From the NCBI GenBank assembly GCA_032260385.1, contig JAVVEL010000010.1, positions 1-64,000 on the forward strand: a stretch of 64,000 nt of DNA, in the 5' to 3' direction. This DNA comes from UBA9300 sp032260385 (GTDB taxonomy: Bacteria; Bacteroidota; Bacteroidia; Bacteroidales; VadinHA17). Both the position numbers and the translations under genes were made by a program. Below are positions 1-7,949 of the stretch, in pieces. Below the pieces are notes generated by a model. It was not told where the DNA came from and did no database searches. It worked only from the letters and a program-made list of their open reading frames with translations. Each line of letters starts with the position of its first letter. Position 1 is the stretch's first letter.

Positions 1-66
1 CAACCGGAAAACGGATTATATAAAATTTCACCTGAAATTGACAAACTAAAAAACTGGCTTTCATAA
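1..66 (+). CDS. C-terminal end of an unidentified protein (5' end outside window)
   Basis: The first frame is open from base 1 to a TAA at 64-66, giving 21 residues ending in KLKNWLS. The stop is followed after about 27 bases by a good terminator hairpin, which supports a real gene end. The fragment is too short to assign a family. Only the 3' tip is visible, so no function is proposed. Confidence 0.45.
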   Translation, partial: QPENGLYKISPEIDKLKNWLS

Positions 67-93
67 TTAGGTGTTTTTCATTTTTTGGTTTAA

Positions 94-119
94 GGCTCTC
101 AGATTTGGGAGCCTTTTTT
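94..119 (+). terminator. Rho-independent terminator
   Basis: GGCTCTC (94-100) pairs with GGGAGCC (107-113), with one G-T wobble and a 6-base loop, followed by a run of six T. It lies just after the stop codon of the truncated gene at the left edge. Confidence 0.7.
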
Positions 120-220
120 ATGATCCTTTAATCAATTCTAAGCGAGTAAAAATATTTTAAAAGGGCAAATACTACCTTTTTAAAAAAGTCGCTTAAACTC
201 AAAATTTGTATAAAATAACT

Positions 221-230
221 CCCCCGGGGG
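221..230. other. Perfect 10-bp GC palindrome CCCCCGGGGG in an AT-rich spacer
   Basis: The spacer between the first terminator and the tRNA is strongly AT-rich except for this palindrome, which is followed by a further CCGGG at 236-240. No T tract follows, so it is not a standard terminator. Its role is unknown. Confidence 0.3.
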
Positions 231-290
231 AAATTCCGGGATTCATTATTTTGAAATCAGACGGACAATAGTTGTACAAAAAAGGCAAAA

Positions 291-330
291 GAAAAACGCA
301 ACCTTGCATTTGTTGCATGATCGCGTTTCT
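291..330 (-). terminator. Possible terminator of the tRNA-Pro transcript
   Basis: Read on the minus strand, AAACGC and GCGTTT flank a loop that itself contains a small TGCA/TGCA hairpin, and T-rich sequence follows. It lies immediately 3' of the tRNA gene. The stem is short, so this is a moderate call. Confidence 0.45.
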
Positions 331-336
331 TTGTTG

Positions 337-412
337 TCGGGATGGCGAGATTTGAACTCGCGACCCCTCGCCCCCCAGACGAGTACTCTAAACCGTGCTG
401 AGCTACATCCCG
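337..412 (-). tRNA. tRNA-Pro (anticodon GGG)
   Basis: Minus-strand reading begins CGGGATG at 412 and its acceptor partner CATCCCG ends at 338, with discriminator A at 337. The D arm (GCTC...GAGT), the anticodon arm CTCGT-loop-GCGAG and the T arm with GTTCAAATC are all present. The 7-base anticodon loop is CTGGGGG, giving anticodon GGG, which decodes CCC/CCU proline codons. CCA is not encoded. The C1-G72 start is typical of bacterial tRNA-Pro. A Bacteroidota -7 box lies at 425-432. Confidence 0.93.
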
Positions 413-424
413 ATGTTAGCCCGG

Positions 425-432
425 CAAAAATA
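425..432 (-). promoter_or_regulatory. Bacteroidota -7 box (TATTTTTG) for tRNA-Pro
   Basis: TATTTTTG on the minus strand matches the TAnnTTTG consensus of the primary Bacteroidota sigma factor, 13 bases upstream of the tRNA 5' end. No clear TTTG -33 element is seen. Confidence 0.55.
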
Positions 433-587
433 CTAAGAAAAGGTAAAAGATAAAAGGAAAAAGGAAGAAGACATTATTAAAAAGATAAAAGTAGAAAGTA
501 GAGGCGAAAGGCTGTGTCAGCCGAAGAGGGCCGTGGGGTAATAGCTCACACCATCATTAACATTTAACTTCCGTCCAATAGTAGTAA

Positions 588-611
588 GGCACGAGTCTGT
601 AGACTCGCGCC
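588..611. repeat. REP-like palindrome, copy 1
   Basis: A 24-base near-perfect inverted repeat reads GGCACGAGTCT / AGACTCGCGCC around a TG/T centre with one mismatch. About 20 of 27 positions are shared with the hairpin at 4566-4592 in the trxB-uvrB spacer. The two copies look like one family of intergenic REP-type elements. The 413-632 spacer also holds a short GGCTG-TGT-CAGCC hairpin at 510-522. Confidence 0.5.
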
Positions 612-632
612 AGCGGAGGAGTAAGCCTTAGC

Positions 633-1231
633 CTAACTTTTAAGTTTCCTGAAGAACCATTCCGCTGTTTCCTTACCTTCCAGATCCGTAAGGATACGTT
701 TGAATTCGTATGTTGTGGAAACCTTATTGATGAGAAGATCCCACATTAAACTTCTGAATTGTTCAAGACCTATCCTTTTTTCAAGTTCATGGAGTAAAAG
801 AGGCGTCTTATTATAAAGTATCGTATATGCCTGTTCTCCATTACGGTCATATTGCCACACCGGATCAGTTCCCTCAGACTGCTCTCTCTTTTTTTCTGTC
901 TATTCCTCAAAATATTCTTTTCCGTATAATTCCCTCAGGACCACCAGGGCTGTATATTCTGCAAATCCCTCGTTCAACCAGTCCTCCCATGTGTTGGCAT
1001 CAGCCCTGAGCCACCAGAGACGTGATATTTCATGGGCAGGATATCTTGCGTATCCTATGCGAGAATCATAATAATCTGCTTTAGTAAATCCCATGCACAA
1101 TCAACATCAATATACTGCTCTGCCGGGTCCATTGACAGCTTTATTTTATAATGCGGATGGTCTGTTGTAACTGCCTCATCAAAGCTCGTCAGAGCAATGG
1201 TTATGGATATTATTAACAAGAGATTTTTCAT
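633..1231 (-). pseudogene. Decayed M1 family (gluzincin) aminopeptidase
   Basis: Reading leftwards from an ATG at 1231, a signal-peptide-like N-terminus (MKNLLLIISITIALTS) and a short stretch of N-terminal domain lead after about 45 codons out of frame. A second frame then gives DSRIGYARYPAHEISRLWW and EDWLNEGFAEY, clearly the M1 zinc-binding core, but the HEXXH motif reads HEISR, so the second zinc histidine is lost. A stop follows EYFEE, and the C-terminal part continues in another frame to 633. Most of the N-terminal beta domain is missing. The combination of deletion, at least two frameshifts and a destroyed active site indicates a pseudogene and not sequencing error alone. Confidence 0.8.
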
Positions 1232-1464
1232 TGGTACAGGAGAATAAAAACTTATATTCCTTCATCTAAAAGGCCGGGTGTAAAATAATTTGATGCATTT
1301 TTATAATCATTAATATAATCGCTACAAGTTTTAAAGTCATTTGTAAGTGTATTTTTTATTCTTCTGATTATCCTAAACCTCTAAGCTCCTCAACTCCTCG
1401 CCAATTTATTTAATTTATTTTCCTATTTTAGACCAGTTAAAATTGAATCATTAAAAAACAAACC

Positions 1465-2634
1465 ATGTCAAAAATCCCCTTTTCACGCCGCAGGTTTTTT
1501 AAGGTTCTGGGAACAGGCAGTCTTGTAGTTGCCGGTGCACCGGCAGCAGCTGCGCCGATTAATATACTCGGTCAACAGCAGGAAAAACCGGAAACAAATA
1601 TTGCTGATGCAGCCAGAGTGCCTCGTAATGAAAATTCACTTCCGGGCAAATATCCGGGCAGGGTGAGCAGGGTGAACCACCCGGCAGCCATAGTTGATAA
1701 TGAGATAATGGAAGACCAGGCTTACCTGATGCTTGAAAAAGCAATGCTGGATCTCACAGGAGAGAAGAAACTTAAGAAAGCCTGGAGACAGTTTGTTTCA
1801 CCTAGTGAGAGAATTGGCCTTAAGGTTAATCCCGTTGCTGGAAAAACGCTCACGACAAGCCATGCAGTTACGAAATCAATAATTAAGCAGTTGGAGGAAA
1901 GCGGCATAGGCCGTGACAATATAATTATATGGGACAGGCGCCTGATGCAGTTGCATGAGACAGGCTACACGGAGGAGAACTACCCGGGCATTAAAATCAT
2001 GGGTACGGAACAACAGGATAAGGAGGGATCATATTATGGTCCGGATGGAAAGCTTTACGGTGAGAAAATGATAGATAAGGACTGGTATTTCCGGGCTGAT
2101 GTGGAAGGTGAATATGATGAATATACAATGCCTTTTATGGTGAATGGCGGTAAATATTCATATTTCACACGCATAGTGACACAGGAGCTTGACAAGATAA
2201 TCAATGTGCCAATACTGAAAAATGCAGGTGCCACTGTTACCAATGCCATGAAAAATCTTGCCTTTGGTTCGGTGAGCAATACCGGGCGACTGCATGCCCG
2301 GCTGTGGCATGAGACATGCGCATATGTCTGCGCCTTTGCCCCCGTGCGGGATAAGGTGGTGCTTAATATAGTGGACGGGCTCAAGGGGTGTTTCAATGGA
2401 GGACCGGGAGCCAACCCACAGTTCTTCTGCAACTATAACACCGTGCTGGTTGCTACAGACCCGGTGGCAATAGACCGTATAGCTCATGAGATAGTCGTGG
2501 CGAAAAGGATAGAAGAAGGGATACAAAAAGAAGATAATCCAGGAGCATCAGTCTTTCTGGATATGGCAGAAAACCTGGAACTGGGCATAGGCAGGAGGGA
2601 GATGATCAGGCTTAATGAGATCAATATAAGTTGA
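1465..2634 (+). CDS. Tat-exported DUF362 domain protein
   Basis: This 389-residue protein starts with a twin-arginine signal (SRRRFFK at residues 7-13, then a hydrophobic, Ala-rich stretch), so it is probably folded with a cofactor before export to the periplasm. The body matches the DUF362 family, with characteristic blocks such as KNAGATVTNAMKNLAFG and ATDPVAIDRIAHE. Several cysteines in the last third could bind metal or Fe-S, but no classic ferredoxin motif is present. The biochemical function of DUF362 proteins is not established. It is followed by a DUF6599-like exported protein on the same strand, 58 bases downstream, which suggests co-transcription. Confidence 0.8.
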   Translation: MSKIPFSRRRFFKVLGTGSLVVAGAPAAAAPINILGQQQEKPETNIADAARVPRNENSLPGKYPGRVSRVNHPAAIVDNEIMEDQAYLMLEKAMLDLTGEKKLKKAWRQFVSPSERIGLKVNPVAGKTLTTSHAVTKSIIKQLEESGIGRDNIIIWDRRLMQLHETGYTEENYPGIKIMGTEQQDKEGSYYGPDGKLYGEKMIDKDWYFRADVEGEYDEYTMPFMVNGGKYSYFTRIVTQELDKIINVPILKNAGATVTNAMKNLAFGSVSNTGRLHARLWHETCAYVCAFAPVRDKVVLNIVDGLKGCFNGGPGANPQFFCNYNTVLVATDPVAIDRIAHEIVVAKRIEEGIQKEDNPGASVFLDMAENLELGIGRREMIRLNEINIS

Positions 2635-2692
2635 TAAGGTTTATAAGGTTTATATAGTTGATAAAGATTAAATAGTTGACAGGGATCAGAAG

Positions 2693-3499
2693 ATGAAAAT
2701 TAAGCTTATTATTTTGGCTTTTTTTATAAGTTATGCAGCCATATCACAGGTGCCGGAAGGCTTTCCTTATATCAATAATGACAGGCTTGAGGCCGGAAAG
2801 ATTAAATCTGAGAGAATATATACGAAGGAATCCCTTTTCGGATATATGAACGGGGGTGCTGAGTTGTACCTGGAATACGGATTTGACAGGCTGGTGGTTT
2901 CAGAGATTGATATTGGAGACACCGAATACAAGGTTGAAGTGTATAAGATGAATGACCCGGAGGCTGCCTACGGTATTTATTCGGTATCGGTTTTCAGGTG
3001 CGACACTTCGGGTCATCTGGATGATTATGCCTGCCAGGCAGCATACCAGCTCCAGGTATGCAAGGGTCTGTATTACATAAGCATTATAAATAACTCAGGC
3101 AAAGCCAGAGCGGCAGACCTGAGCATCGACCTGGCCAATAGACTGTTAACCTTAATACCGGGTAATTCATTTGTAATAAGTGAGTTTATGCCTGAAAATG
3201 TATCTGAAGAAGAAATTTTACGTACAGTCCTGGTAAAAGGTGAACTGGGTCTTTTTAACGGGGCATTCGACTGGAGCGATATACTGCAGGATGTTGATAA
3301 TTATACCGGGCTGCTAATTGAGGCCAGTGATAAATCAATGTTAATACTGAGGTTTAATGATGATATGGCCAGGCTTAAGTTCTTCGAGAAGCATGGAATA
3401 AGATCCTGCCCGGAAATAAATGAGGAGATTAATATTGATCAAAATACAAGTTTGCTTGTTAATACTAACAGGGTGATAATAAGTCGCAGGGAGAGCTGA
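2693..3499 (+). CDS. Exported protein resembling DUF6599
   Basis: A 268-residue protein with an N-terminal signal peptide (about residues 1-18, ending AAISQ). The motif YMNGGAELYLEYGF near residue 52 and the paired alpha/beta repeats resemble the DUF6599 family, which has no assigned function. It lies directly downstream of the Tat-exported DUF362 protein. The spacer (2635-2692) consists of degenerate repeats of GATAAGGTTTATA. No catalytic residues can be named. The family call is from memory of the motif and is only moderately sure. Confidence 0.6.
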   Translation: MKIKLIILAFFISYAAISQVPEGFPYINNDRLEAGKIKSERIYTKESLFGYMNGGAELYLEYGFDRLVVSEIDIGDTEYKVEVYKMNDPEAAYGIYSVSVFRCDTSGHLDDYACQAAYQLQVCKGLYYISIINNSGKARAADLSIDLANRLLTLIPGNSFVISEFMPENVSEEEILRTVLVKGELGLFNGAFDWSDILQDVDNYTGLLIEASDKSMLILRFNDDMARLKFFEKHGIRSCPEINEEINIDQNTSLLVNTNRVIISRRES

Positions 3500-3541
3500 T
3501 CGTATCGATAAAACTCTTATATGTCATTTGTCAGAAAATTC

Positions 3542-3549
3542 TAATTTTG
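3542..3549 (+). promoter_or_regulatory. -7 box (TAATTTTG) for trxB
   Basis: TAATTTTG matches TAnnTTTG, 20 bases before the ATG at 3570. If used, transcription would start near 3556, which rules out the longer TTG-initiated reading frame at 3528. Confidence 0.5.
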
Positions 3550-3569
3550 CATTCAAATTATTTAATACT

Positions 3570-4556
3570 ATGGAGCCAATAAAAACAATGAATATCAATG
3601 AGGATGAGCCTTCAAATGGTGGCTCACAGGAAACCGAAAAAGTAAGATGTCTTATAATTGGATCAGGTCCTGCAGGTTATACGGCAGCTATCTATGCTTC
3701 AAGGGCTAACCTTAACCCTGTCCTGTACACGGGTATGGAGATGGGCGGTCAGCTGACCACCACGACAGAGGTGGAGAATTATCCGGGTTACCCGGATGGT
3801 GTAACAGGTCCCCAGATGATGGAGGATTTCAAAAAGCAGGCAGAGCGCTTCGGTACCGATGTGCGTTTTGGGCTTGCCACGAAGGTTGATTTTNNNNNNN
3901 NNNNNNNNNNNNNNNNNNNNNNNNNNNNNNNNNNNNNNNNNNNNNNNNNNNNNNNNNNNNNNNNNNNNNNNNNNNNNNNNNNNNNNNNNNNNAAGAAATA
4001 TGCAGGGATGGGGGTGTCGGCCTGCGCCACGTGCGATGGTTTCTTTTACAAGGGCAAGGATGTTGCGGTTGTAGGGGGTGGTGATACTGCCTGCGAGGAG
4101 GCTACCTATCTGGCTGGTCTGGCACGCAAGGTATATATGATAGTGAGGCGTGATGTTTTCAGGGCTTCAAAGGCAATGCAGGAAAGGGTCTTTAAAACAA
4201 AAAATATTGAGATACTATGGAAGCACCAGGCAGTGGACCTCTTCGGTAAGGATGGTGTTGAAGGTGCCGTGCTGGTGAAGAATAAAGGGGAAGAGAACGA
4301 GGAGGAAGTAAGGATTAAGATTGATGGTTTCTTCCTTGCCATAGGGCATACGCCCAATTCTGATGTGTTCAGGGATTTCCTTGCTACTGATGACGTAGGA
4401 TACGTTAAAACAACCCCCGGTACAACGAAGACCAGGGTGCCCGGTGTGTTTGCCTGTGGAGACCTCCAGGATCCGCATTACCGCCAGGCAGTAACAGCAG
4501 CCGGCACCGGCTGTATGGCTGCCATTGATGCCGAAAGGTGGCTGGCGGAGCAGTAG
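3570..4556 (+). CDS. trxB: Thioredoxin reductase (contains a 99-base assembly gap)
   Basis: NADPH-dependent flavoenzyme that reduces thioredoxin in the cytoplasm. FAD-binding GSGPAG lies at residues 31-36, the redox-active pair CATC near residue 151, the NADPH-binding GGGDTACEEA near 168, and the C-terminal FAD motif CGDLQDPHYRQA near the end. Bases 3894-3992 are N; 99 is a multiple of three and the frame resumes correctly, so about 33 residues just before CATC are unknown. I prefer ATG 3570 (328 residues) over TTG 3528 because a -7 promoter box lies between them. An N-terminal extension of about 25 residues precedes the Rossmann fold. The gene converges on uvrB. Confidence 0.93.
   Translation: MEPIKTMNINEDEPSNGGSQETEKVRCLIIGSGPAGYTAAIYASRANLNPVLYTGMEMGGQLTTTTEVENYPGYPDGVTGPQMMEDFKKQAERFGTDVRFGLATKVDFXXXXXXXXXXXXXXXXXXXXXXXXXXXXXXXXXKKYAGMGVSACATCDGFFYKGKDVAVVGGGDTACEEATYLAGLARKVYMIVRRDVFRASKAMQERVFKTKNIEILWKHQAVDLFGKDGVEGAVLVKNKGEENEEEVRIKIDGFFLAIGHTPNSDVFRDFLATDDVGYVKTTPGTTKTRVPGVFACGDLQDPHYRQAVTAAGTGCMAAIDAERWLAEQ
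3894..3992. other. Assembly gap (99 N) inside trxB
   Basis: An unbroken run of 99 N. The gap preserves the reading frame, so its length was either estimated well or placed to fit. It marks this as a draft scaffold. Confidence 0.99.
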
Positions 4557-4565
4557 GGAACAGTT

Positions 4566-4592
4566 GGCGCGGGTCTGGAGATCCGCGCTGGC
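4566..4592. repeat. REP-like palindrome, copy 2, between convergent trxB and uvrB
   Basis: GCGCGGGTCT (4567-4576) pairs with AGATCCGCGC (4579-4588) over 10 bp with one G-T wobble and a two-base loop. The surrounding 27 bases match copy 1 at 588-614 at about 20 positions. Sitting between two converging genes, it could also slow or stop transcription from both sides, though no T tract is present. Confidence 0.55.
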
Positions 4593-4621
4593 AGTGTGAG
4601 TCAGATCTGTGACAGCGTGGC

Positions 4622-6637
4622 TTACCTTTTTTTCCGTAGCAGCGCTTCCAGGGCTGCCACCTCGTCACGGTAGCGTGCGGCTTCAATGAAATCAAGCTGT
4701 GAAGCTGCTTTTTCCATTGATTTGCGTGCTTTCTTGATAGCTTTCTCCAGGGCTTCGGCTGACATGTACTTAATAACAGGATCGGCTGCAAGATCCGGTT
4801 TCTCAGGTTCAACATAGGCGCGGCTCTCAACACCCTGTTTGTGTAGTTCCTTCATTATTGAACCGGTGGCTTTCACTATCTGCGTGGGTGTAATATCCAT
4901 TGCCTCATTATACCTGAGCTGTTTCTCCCTGCGCCTGTTTGTTTCGTCAATTGTCATCTGCATGCTGCCGGTGATTTTGTCGGCATACATAATAACCTTA
5001 CCGTTAAGGTTACGGGCAGCTCTCCCTGCAGTTTGTGTCAGCGAGCGGGATGACCTCAGGAAGCCTTCCTTGTCTGCATCGAGCACGGCTACCAGTGATA
5101 CTTCGGGCAGATCAAGCCCTTCCCTCAGGAGGTTAACGCCGACGAGGACGTCAAATTCACCCGAACGGAGGCCCTCTATAATCTCAATTCTCTCAAGTGT
5201 ATCAATATCGGAGTGAATGTACCTGCATTTTATTTCAAAGCGGCTCAGGTAGGCATTTAGTTCTTCAGCCATTCTCTTGGTAAGAGTGGTGACCAGTGTC
5301 CTTTCATTTTTAGTGGCACGATCCCTTATCTCATCCATAAGATTATCCACCTGGTTGATGCTGGGTCTTACCTCAACCGGGGGGTCCAGTAATCCTGTCG
5401 GCCTTATTACCTGGTCAACGAAAACTCCCTCGCTCTTTTCAAGCTCGTAGTCGGCAGGGGTGGCGCTTACGAAGATGATCTGTCCTACCAGGGCCTCAAA
5501 TTCCTCCAGTTTAAGCGGCCTGTTATCGAGAGCGGCAGGCAGCCTGAAACCATAATCTACAAGCGTTTGCTTACGGGAATGGTCGCCCCCGTACATGGCC
5601 CTTATCTGGGGCATGCTAACATGACTTTCATCCACAACGGTGATAAAATCATCAGGGAAATAGTCCAGCAGGCAGAAGGGACGTGTTCCGGGGGGGCGTC
5701 CGTCAAAATAACGTGAATAGTTCTCTATGCCGCTGCAATATCCCAGCTCCTTTATCATCTCCAGGTCATAGGAGACACGCTGTTCAAGTCTTTGTGCCTC
5801 GGGAGTTTTACCTATCTCCCTGTAGTAGGCCGATTGTTTTACCATGTCTTCCTGTATCTGGTGGATGGCCTGGTTTATCCTGTGCCTGGTGGTAACAAAA
5901 ATATTGGCAGGATATATTACATATTCTCCGGGCTTTTCAATTGTATCTCCCGACAGCGGGTCGAAAAGCTCTATTTCATCAATATCATCACCCCAGAACA
6001 CTACCCTGACAGCAAAATCGGCATATGCCGGAAAAATATCCACGGTATCACCCTTAACCCTGAAGGTACCCCTTTTAAATTCCATTTCATTCCTGGCATA
6101 AAGGCTGTCGACCAGTTTCCGTAAAAAGAGGTTGCGGGAAATGCTTTCCCCCTTTCTTATATGCACCGTATTACTGTGAAAGTCATCGGGATTGCCTATA
6201 CCATAGAGGCATGATACCGATGAAACGACTATGACATCCCTTCGCCCGGAGAGGAGTGATGATGTGGCGCTCAGCCTTAATTTTTCTATTTCTTCATTTA
6301 TTGAAAGGTCCTTTTCGATGTAGGTATCCGTGACAGGAATATAGGCTTCAGGCTGGTAATAATCATAGTAGGAAACAAAATATTCCACTGCATTATCAGG
6401 AAAGAACTGGCGGAATTCACCGTAGAGCTGGGCTGCCAGTGTTTTGTTATGACTCAGGACAAGGACAGGTCTTTGGACCTTGTCAATTACATTGGCTATG
6501 GTAAATGTTTTCCCGCTGCCCGTAACACCAAGCAAAGTCTGGTAGGGTGTACCGCTGTCCAGCCCTTCAACAAGCTGCTTTATTGCTTCAGGCTGGTCAC
6601 CTGTGGGAATGTATCCTGAGACAAGCTTAAAATCCAT
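4622..6637 (-). CDS. uvrB: Excinuclease ABC subunit B
   Basis: Damage-verifying helicase-like subunit of nucleotide excision repair; it receives DNA from UvrA and recruits UvrC. The length of 671 residues is normal. Walker A GVTGSGKT is at residues 37-44, the beta-hairpin region YYQPEAYIP is near residue 95, and Walker B reads DESH near residue 338. Helicase motifs with TLTKRMAEEL and GLDLPEVSLVAVLDADKEG follow, and the C-terminal UVR domain, which contacts UvrC, covers roughly the last 40 residues. It is a single gene transcribed convergently with trxB. All key motifs are intact. Confidence 0.97.
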   Translation of the reverse strand: MDFKLVSGYIPTGDQPEAIKQLVEGLDSGTPYQTLLGVTGSGKTFTIANVIDKVQRPVLVLSHNKTLAAQLYGEFRQFFPDNAVEYFVSYYDYYQPEAYIPVTDTYIEKDLSINEEIEKLRLSATSSLLSGRRDVIVVSSVSCLYGIGNPDDFHSNTVHIRKGESISRNLFLRKLVDSLYARNEMEFKRGTFRVKGDTVDIFPAYADFAVRVVFWGDDIDEIELFDPLSGDTIEKPGEYVIYPANIFVTTRHRINQAIHQIQEDMVKQSAYYREIGKTPEAQRLEQRVSYDLEMIKELGYCSGIENYSRYFDGRPPGTRPFCLLDYFPDDFITVVDESHVSMPQIRAMYGGDHSRKQTLVDYGFRLPAALDNRPLKLEEFEALVGQIIFVSATPADYELEKSEGVFVDQVIRPTGLLDPPVEVRPSINQVDNLMDEIRDRATKNERTLVTTLTKRMAEELNAYLSRFEIKCRYIHSDIDTLERIEIIEGLRSGEFDVLVGVNLLREGLDLPEVSLVAVLDADKEGFLRSSRSLTQTAGRAARNLNGKVIMYADKITGSMQMTIDETNRRREKQLRYNEAMDITPTQIVKATGSIMKELHKQGVESRAYVEPEKPDLAADPVIKYMSAEALEKAIKKARKSMEKAASQLDFIEAARYRDEVAALEALLRKKR

Positions 6638-6828
6638 CTTCTGGTTTCCTTCTTCATTAAAACAGCATGAATATACTAATTATCGCAGTAAAGAGACTGC
6701 ACTTTTTTATCATAAAACAGCTTGCCGTTTCTGCGGCCAGCTAGCCTTATTCCTGGAAAAATTAATTATGCACTTAGCCCTTCTCAGGTTCAAGACTGTA
6801 TTATGGTGGTAATTAATTTTAAAATAGG

Positions 6829-6836
6829 TATTTTTG
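6829..6836 (+). promoter_or_regulatory. -7 box (TATTTTTG) for the SRPBCC gene
   Basis: TATTTTTG matches TAnnTTTG, 28 bases before the ATG at 6865. The -33 element is not recognisable. The rest of the uvrB upstream spacer (6638-6828) shows no other clear signal. Confidence 0.5.
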
Positions 6837-6864
6837 ATGCAGTCTGATTATAATAATTTACAAT

Positions 6865-7251
6865 ATGAAGACTTTTAAGAAGACTTATTCACTAAATGCA
6901 GGCATTGAAGATGTATATGCTGCATTAACAAACCCTGTCACAATTGAATTATGGTCGGGCTACCCGGCTGTGATGGAAGCAAGACCCGGAGCCCTGTTTT
7001 CATTATGGGAGGGAGACATTGAGGGAATGATTCTTGAGGTGCAGGAAAACAAGAAAATTGTGCAGGAGTGGTTTTTCGGAGACAGGGAAGAGAGATCAAT
7101 TGCCACCATTATACTTATCAGAGATTTTGGCAGGACCCAGGTTATGGTTGAGCACACAAACATACCCGATGAAGCGTTTGAGAATATCAGCACGGGCTGG
7201 ACTGATTATATAATAGGGGCAATAGAAAGTTTCCTTAACCCTAATTTCTAA
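6865..7251 (+). CDS. SRPBCC / AHSA1-type START-like domain protein
   Basis: A 128-residue cytoplasmic protein made of one START-like fold. The start KKTYSLNAGIEDVYAALTN, the mid-region FSLWEGDIEGMI and the C-terminal helix beginning STGWTDYI are typical of the AHSA1 (activator of Hsp90 ATPase homologue 1) subgroup. Members bind hydrophobic ligands or act with chaperones, but the ligand cannot be predicted. It is monocistronic between uvrB and the leftward molybdoenzyme operon. Confidence 0.8.
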   Translation: MKTFKKTYSLNAGIEDVYAALTNPVTIELWSGYPAVMEARPGALFSLWEGDIEGMILEVQENKKIVQEWFFGDREERSIATIILIRDFGRTQVMVEHTNIPDEAFENISTGWTDYIIGAIESFLNPNF

Positions 7252-7292
7252 AGGTGAACATATAATTAGCTTATTGTTTTCACGGACTTCAG

Positions 7293-7949
7293 TCAGGATA
7301 CTTTCCGCAAAGTAGAGGAGATATCTTCCATCCCCGAGGTAATGAGGAAGCCCAGTCCCTTGTAAAAATCACTTCTTGCATGCTCCTGGACGTCGGTATT
7401 CCATTCATTTATCCATGGATTGATAAATGAATCAATAAATTTAACAAGGTCATTTCTTATTTCCTTCCTGCATATTTCATCATCCAGCTCAGTGTACTTA
7501 TTAAGGAGAAGGTTTATAAACTGTAGTTCGATGCCCAGATGGTCGTCCGGTATTTTACCTTCGAACCTGGATTTCCATCCATAGGCATGGTATAGTTTTC
7601 CTGCTTCCAGGCTCACTTTGTCATTCATAATATGGTCGGGTGACATATATACTGAGCTATAAGGAGGAGCCTTGGACTGACCCTTGCCTCCGAATAATTC
7701 AAGATGATCGTTTATTATCTCGTCATAATCGAGAGGGTGTTCAGGGTCAATCTTCCTGAGGTGGCATGAAGCCCTTACATATTTTGGATTGTCACTGTCG
7801 ACCGGAAGTTTTTTAAAAAGGTCCATCGAAACCAGGTCACTGATGCAATCCTTTTGGGGTTCATAAAGAATAAAGCTGCCTGCGAAAGAAAGCAGCATAT
7901 TGTAAGCAGTATAAAAATTATCATCAATTTCATTCCATCCTTCTGTCAT
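7293..7949 (-). CDS. TorD/DmsD-family molybdoenzyme chaperone
   Basis: A 218-residue all-helical cytoplasmic protein. The block KAPPYSSVYMSPD near residue 95 and DHLGIELQFINLLL near residue 135 match the conserved positions of the TorD/DmsD/NarJ chaperone family, which hold the Tat-targeted catalytic subunit until its molybdenum cofactor is inserted. It is the last gene of the leftward operon and overlaps the membrane-anchor gene by 4 bases, so it is probably translationally coupled. Its partner should be the Tat-signal catalytic subunit at 9348-11750. Confidence 0.8.
   Translation of the reverse strand: MTEGWNEIDDNFYTAYNMLLSFAGSFILYEPQKDCISDLVSMDLFKKLPVDSDNPKYVRASCHLRKIDPEHPLDYDEIINDHLELFGGKGQSKAPPYSSVYMSPDHIMNDKVSLEAGKLYHAYGWKSRFEGKIPDDHLGIELQFINLLLNKYTELDDEICRKEIRNDLVKFIDSFINPWINEWNTDVQEHARSDFYKGLGFLITSGMEDISSTLRKVS

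Noticed and set aside
221..230. CCCCCGGGGG as a terminator
   Set aside because: No loop and no T tract.
2055..2526. Long antisense frames over the DUF362 gene
   Set aside because: They are shadows of a well-supported gene with no family features.
3528..3569. Upstream TTG start of trxB
   Set aside because: It precedes the -7 box, and ATG 3570 starts a protein of normal length.
6668..6745. 25-codon ORF upstream of the SRPBCC gene
   Set aside because: Short, no promoter or coupling and composition of a chance frame.
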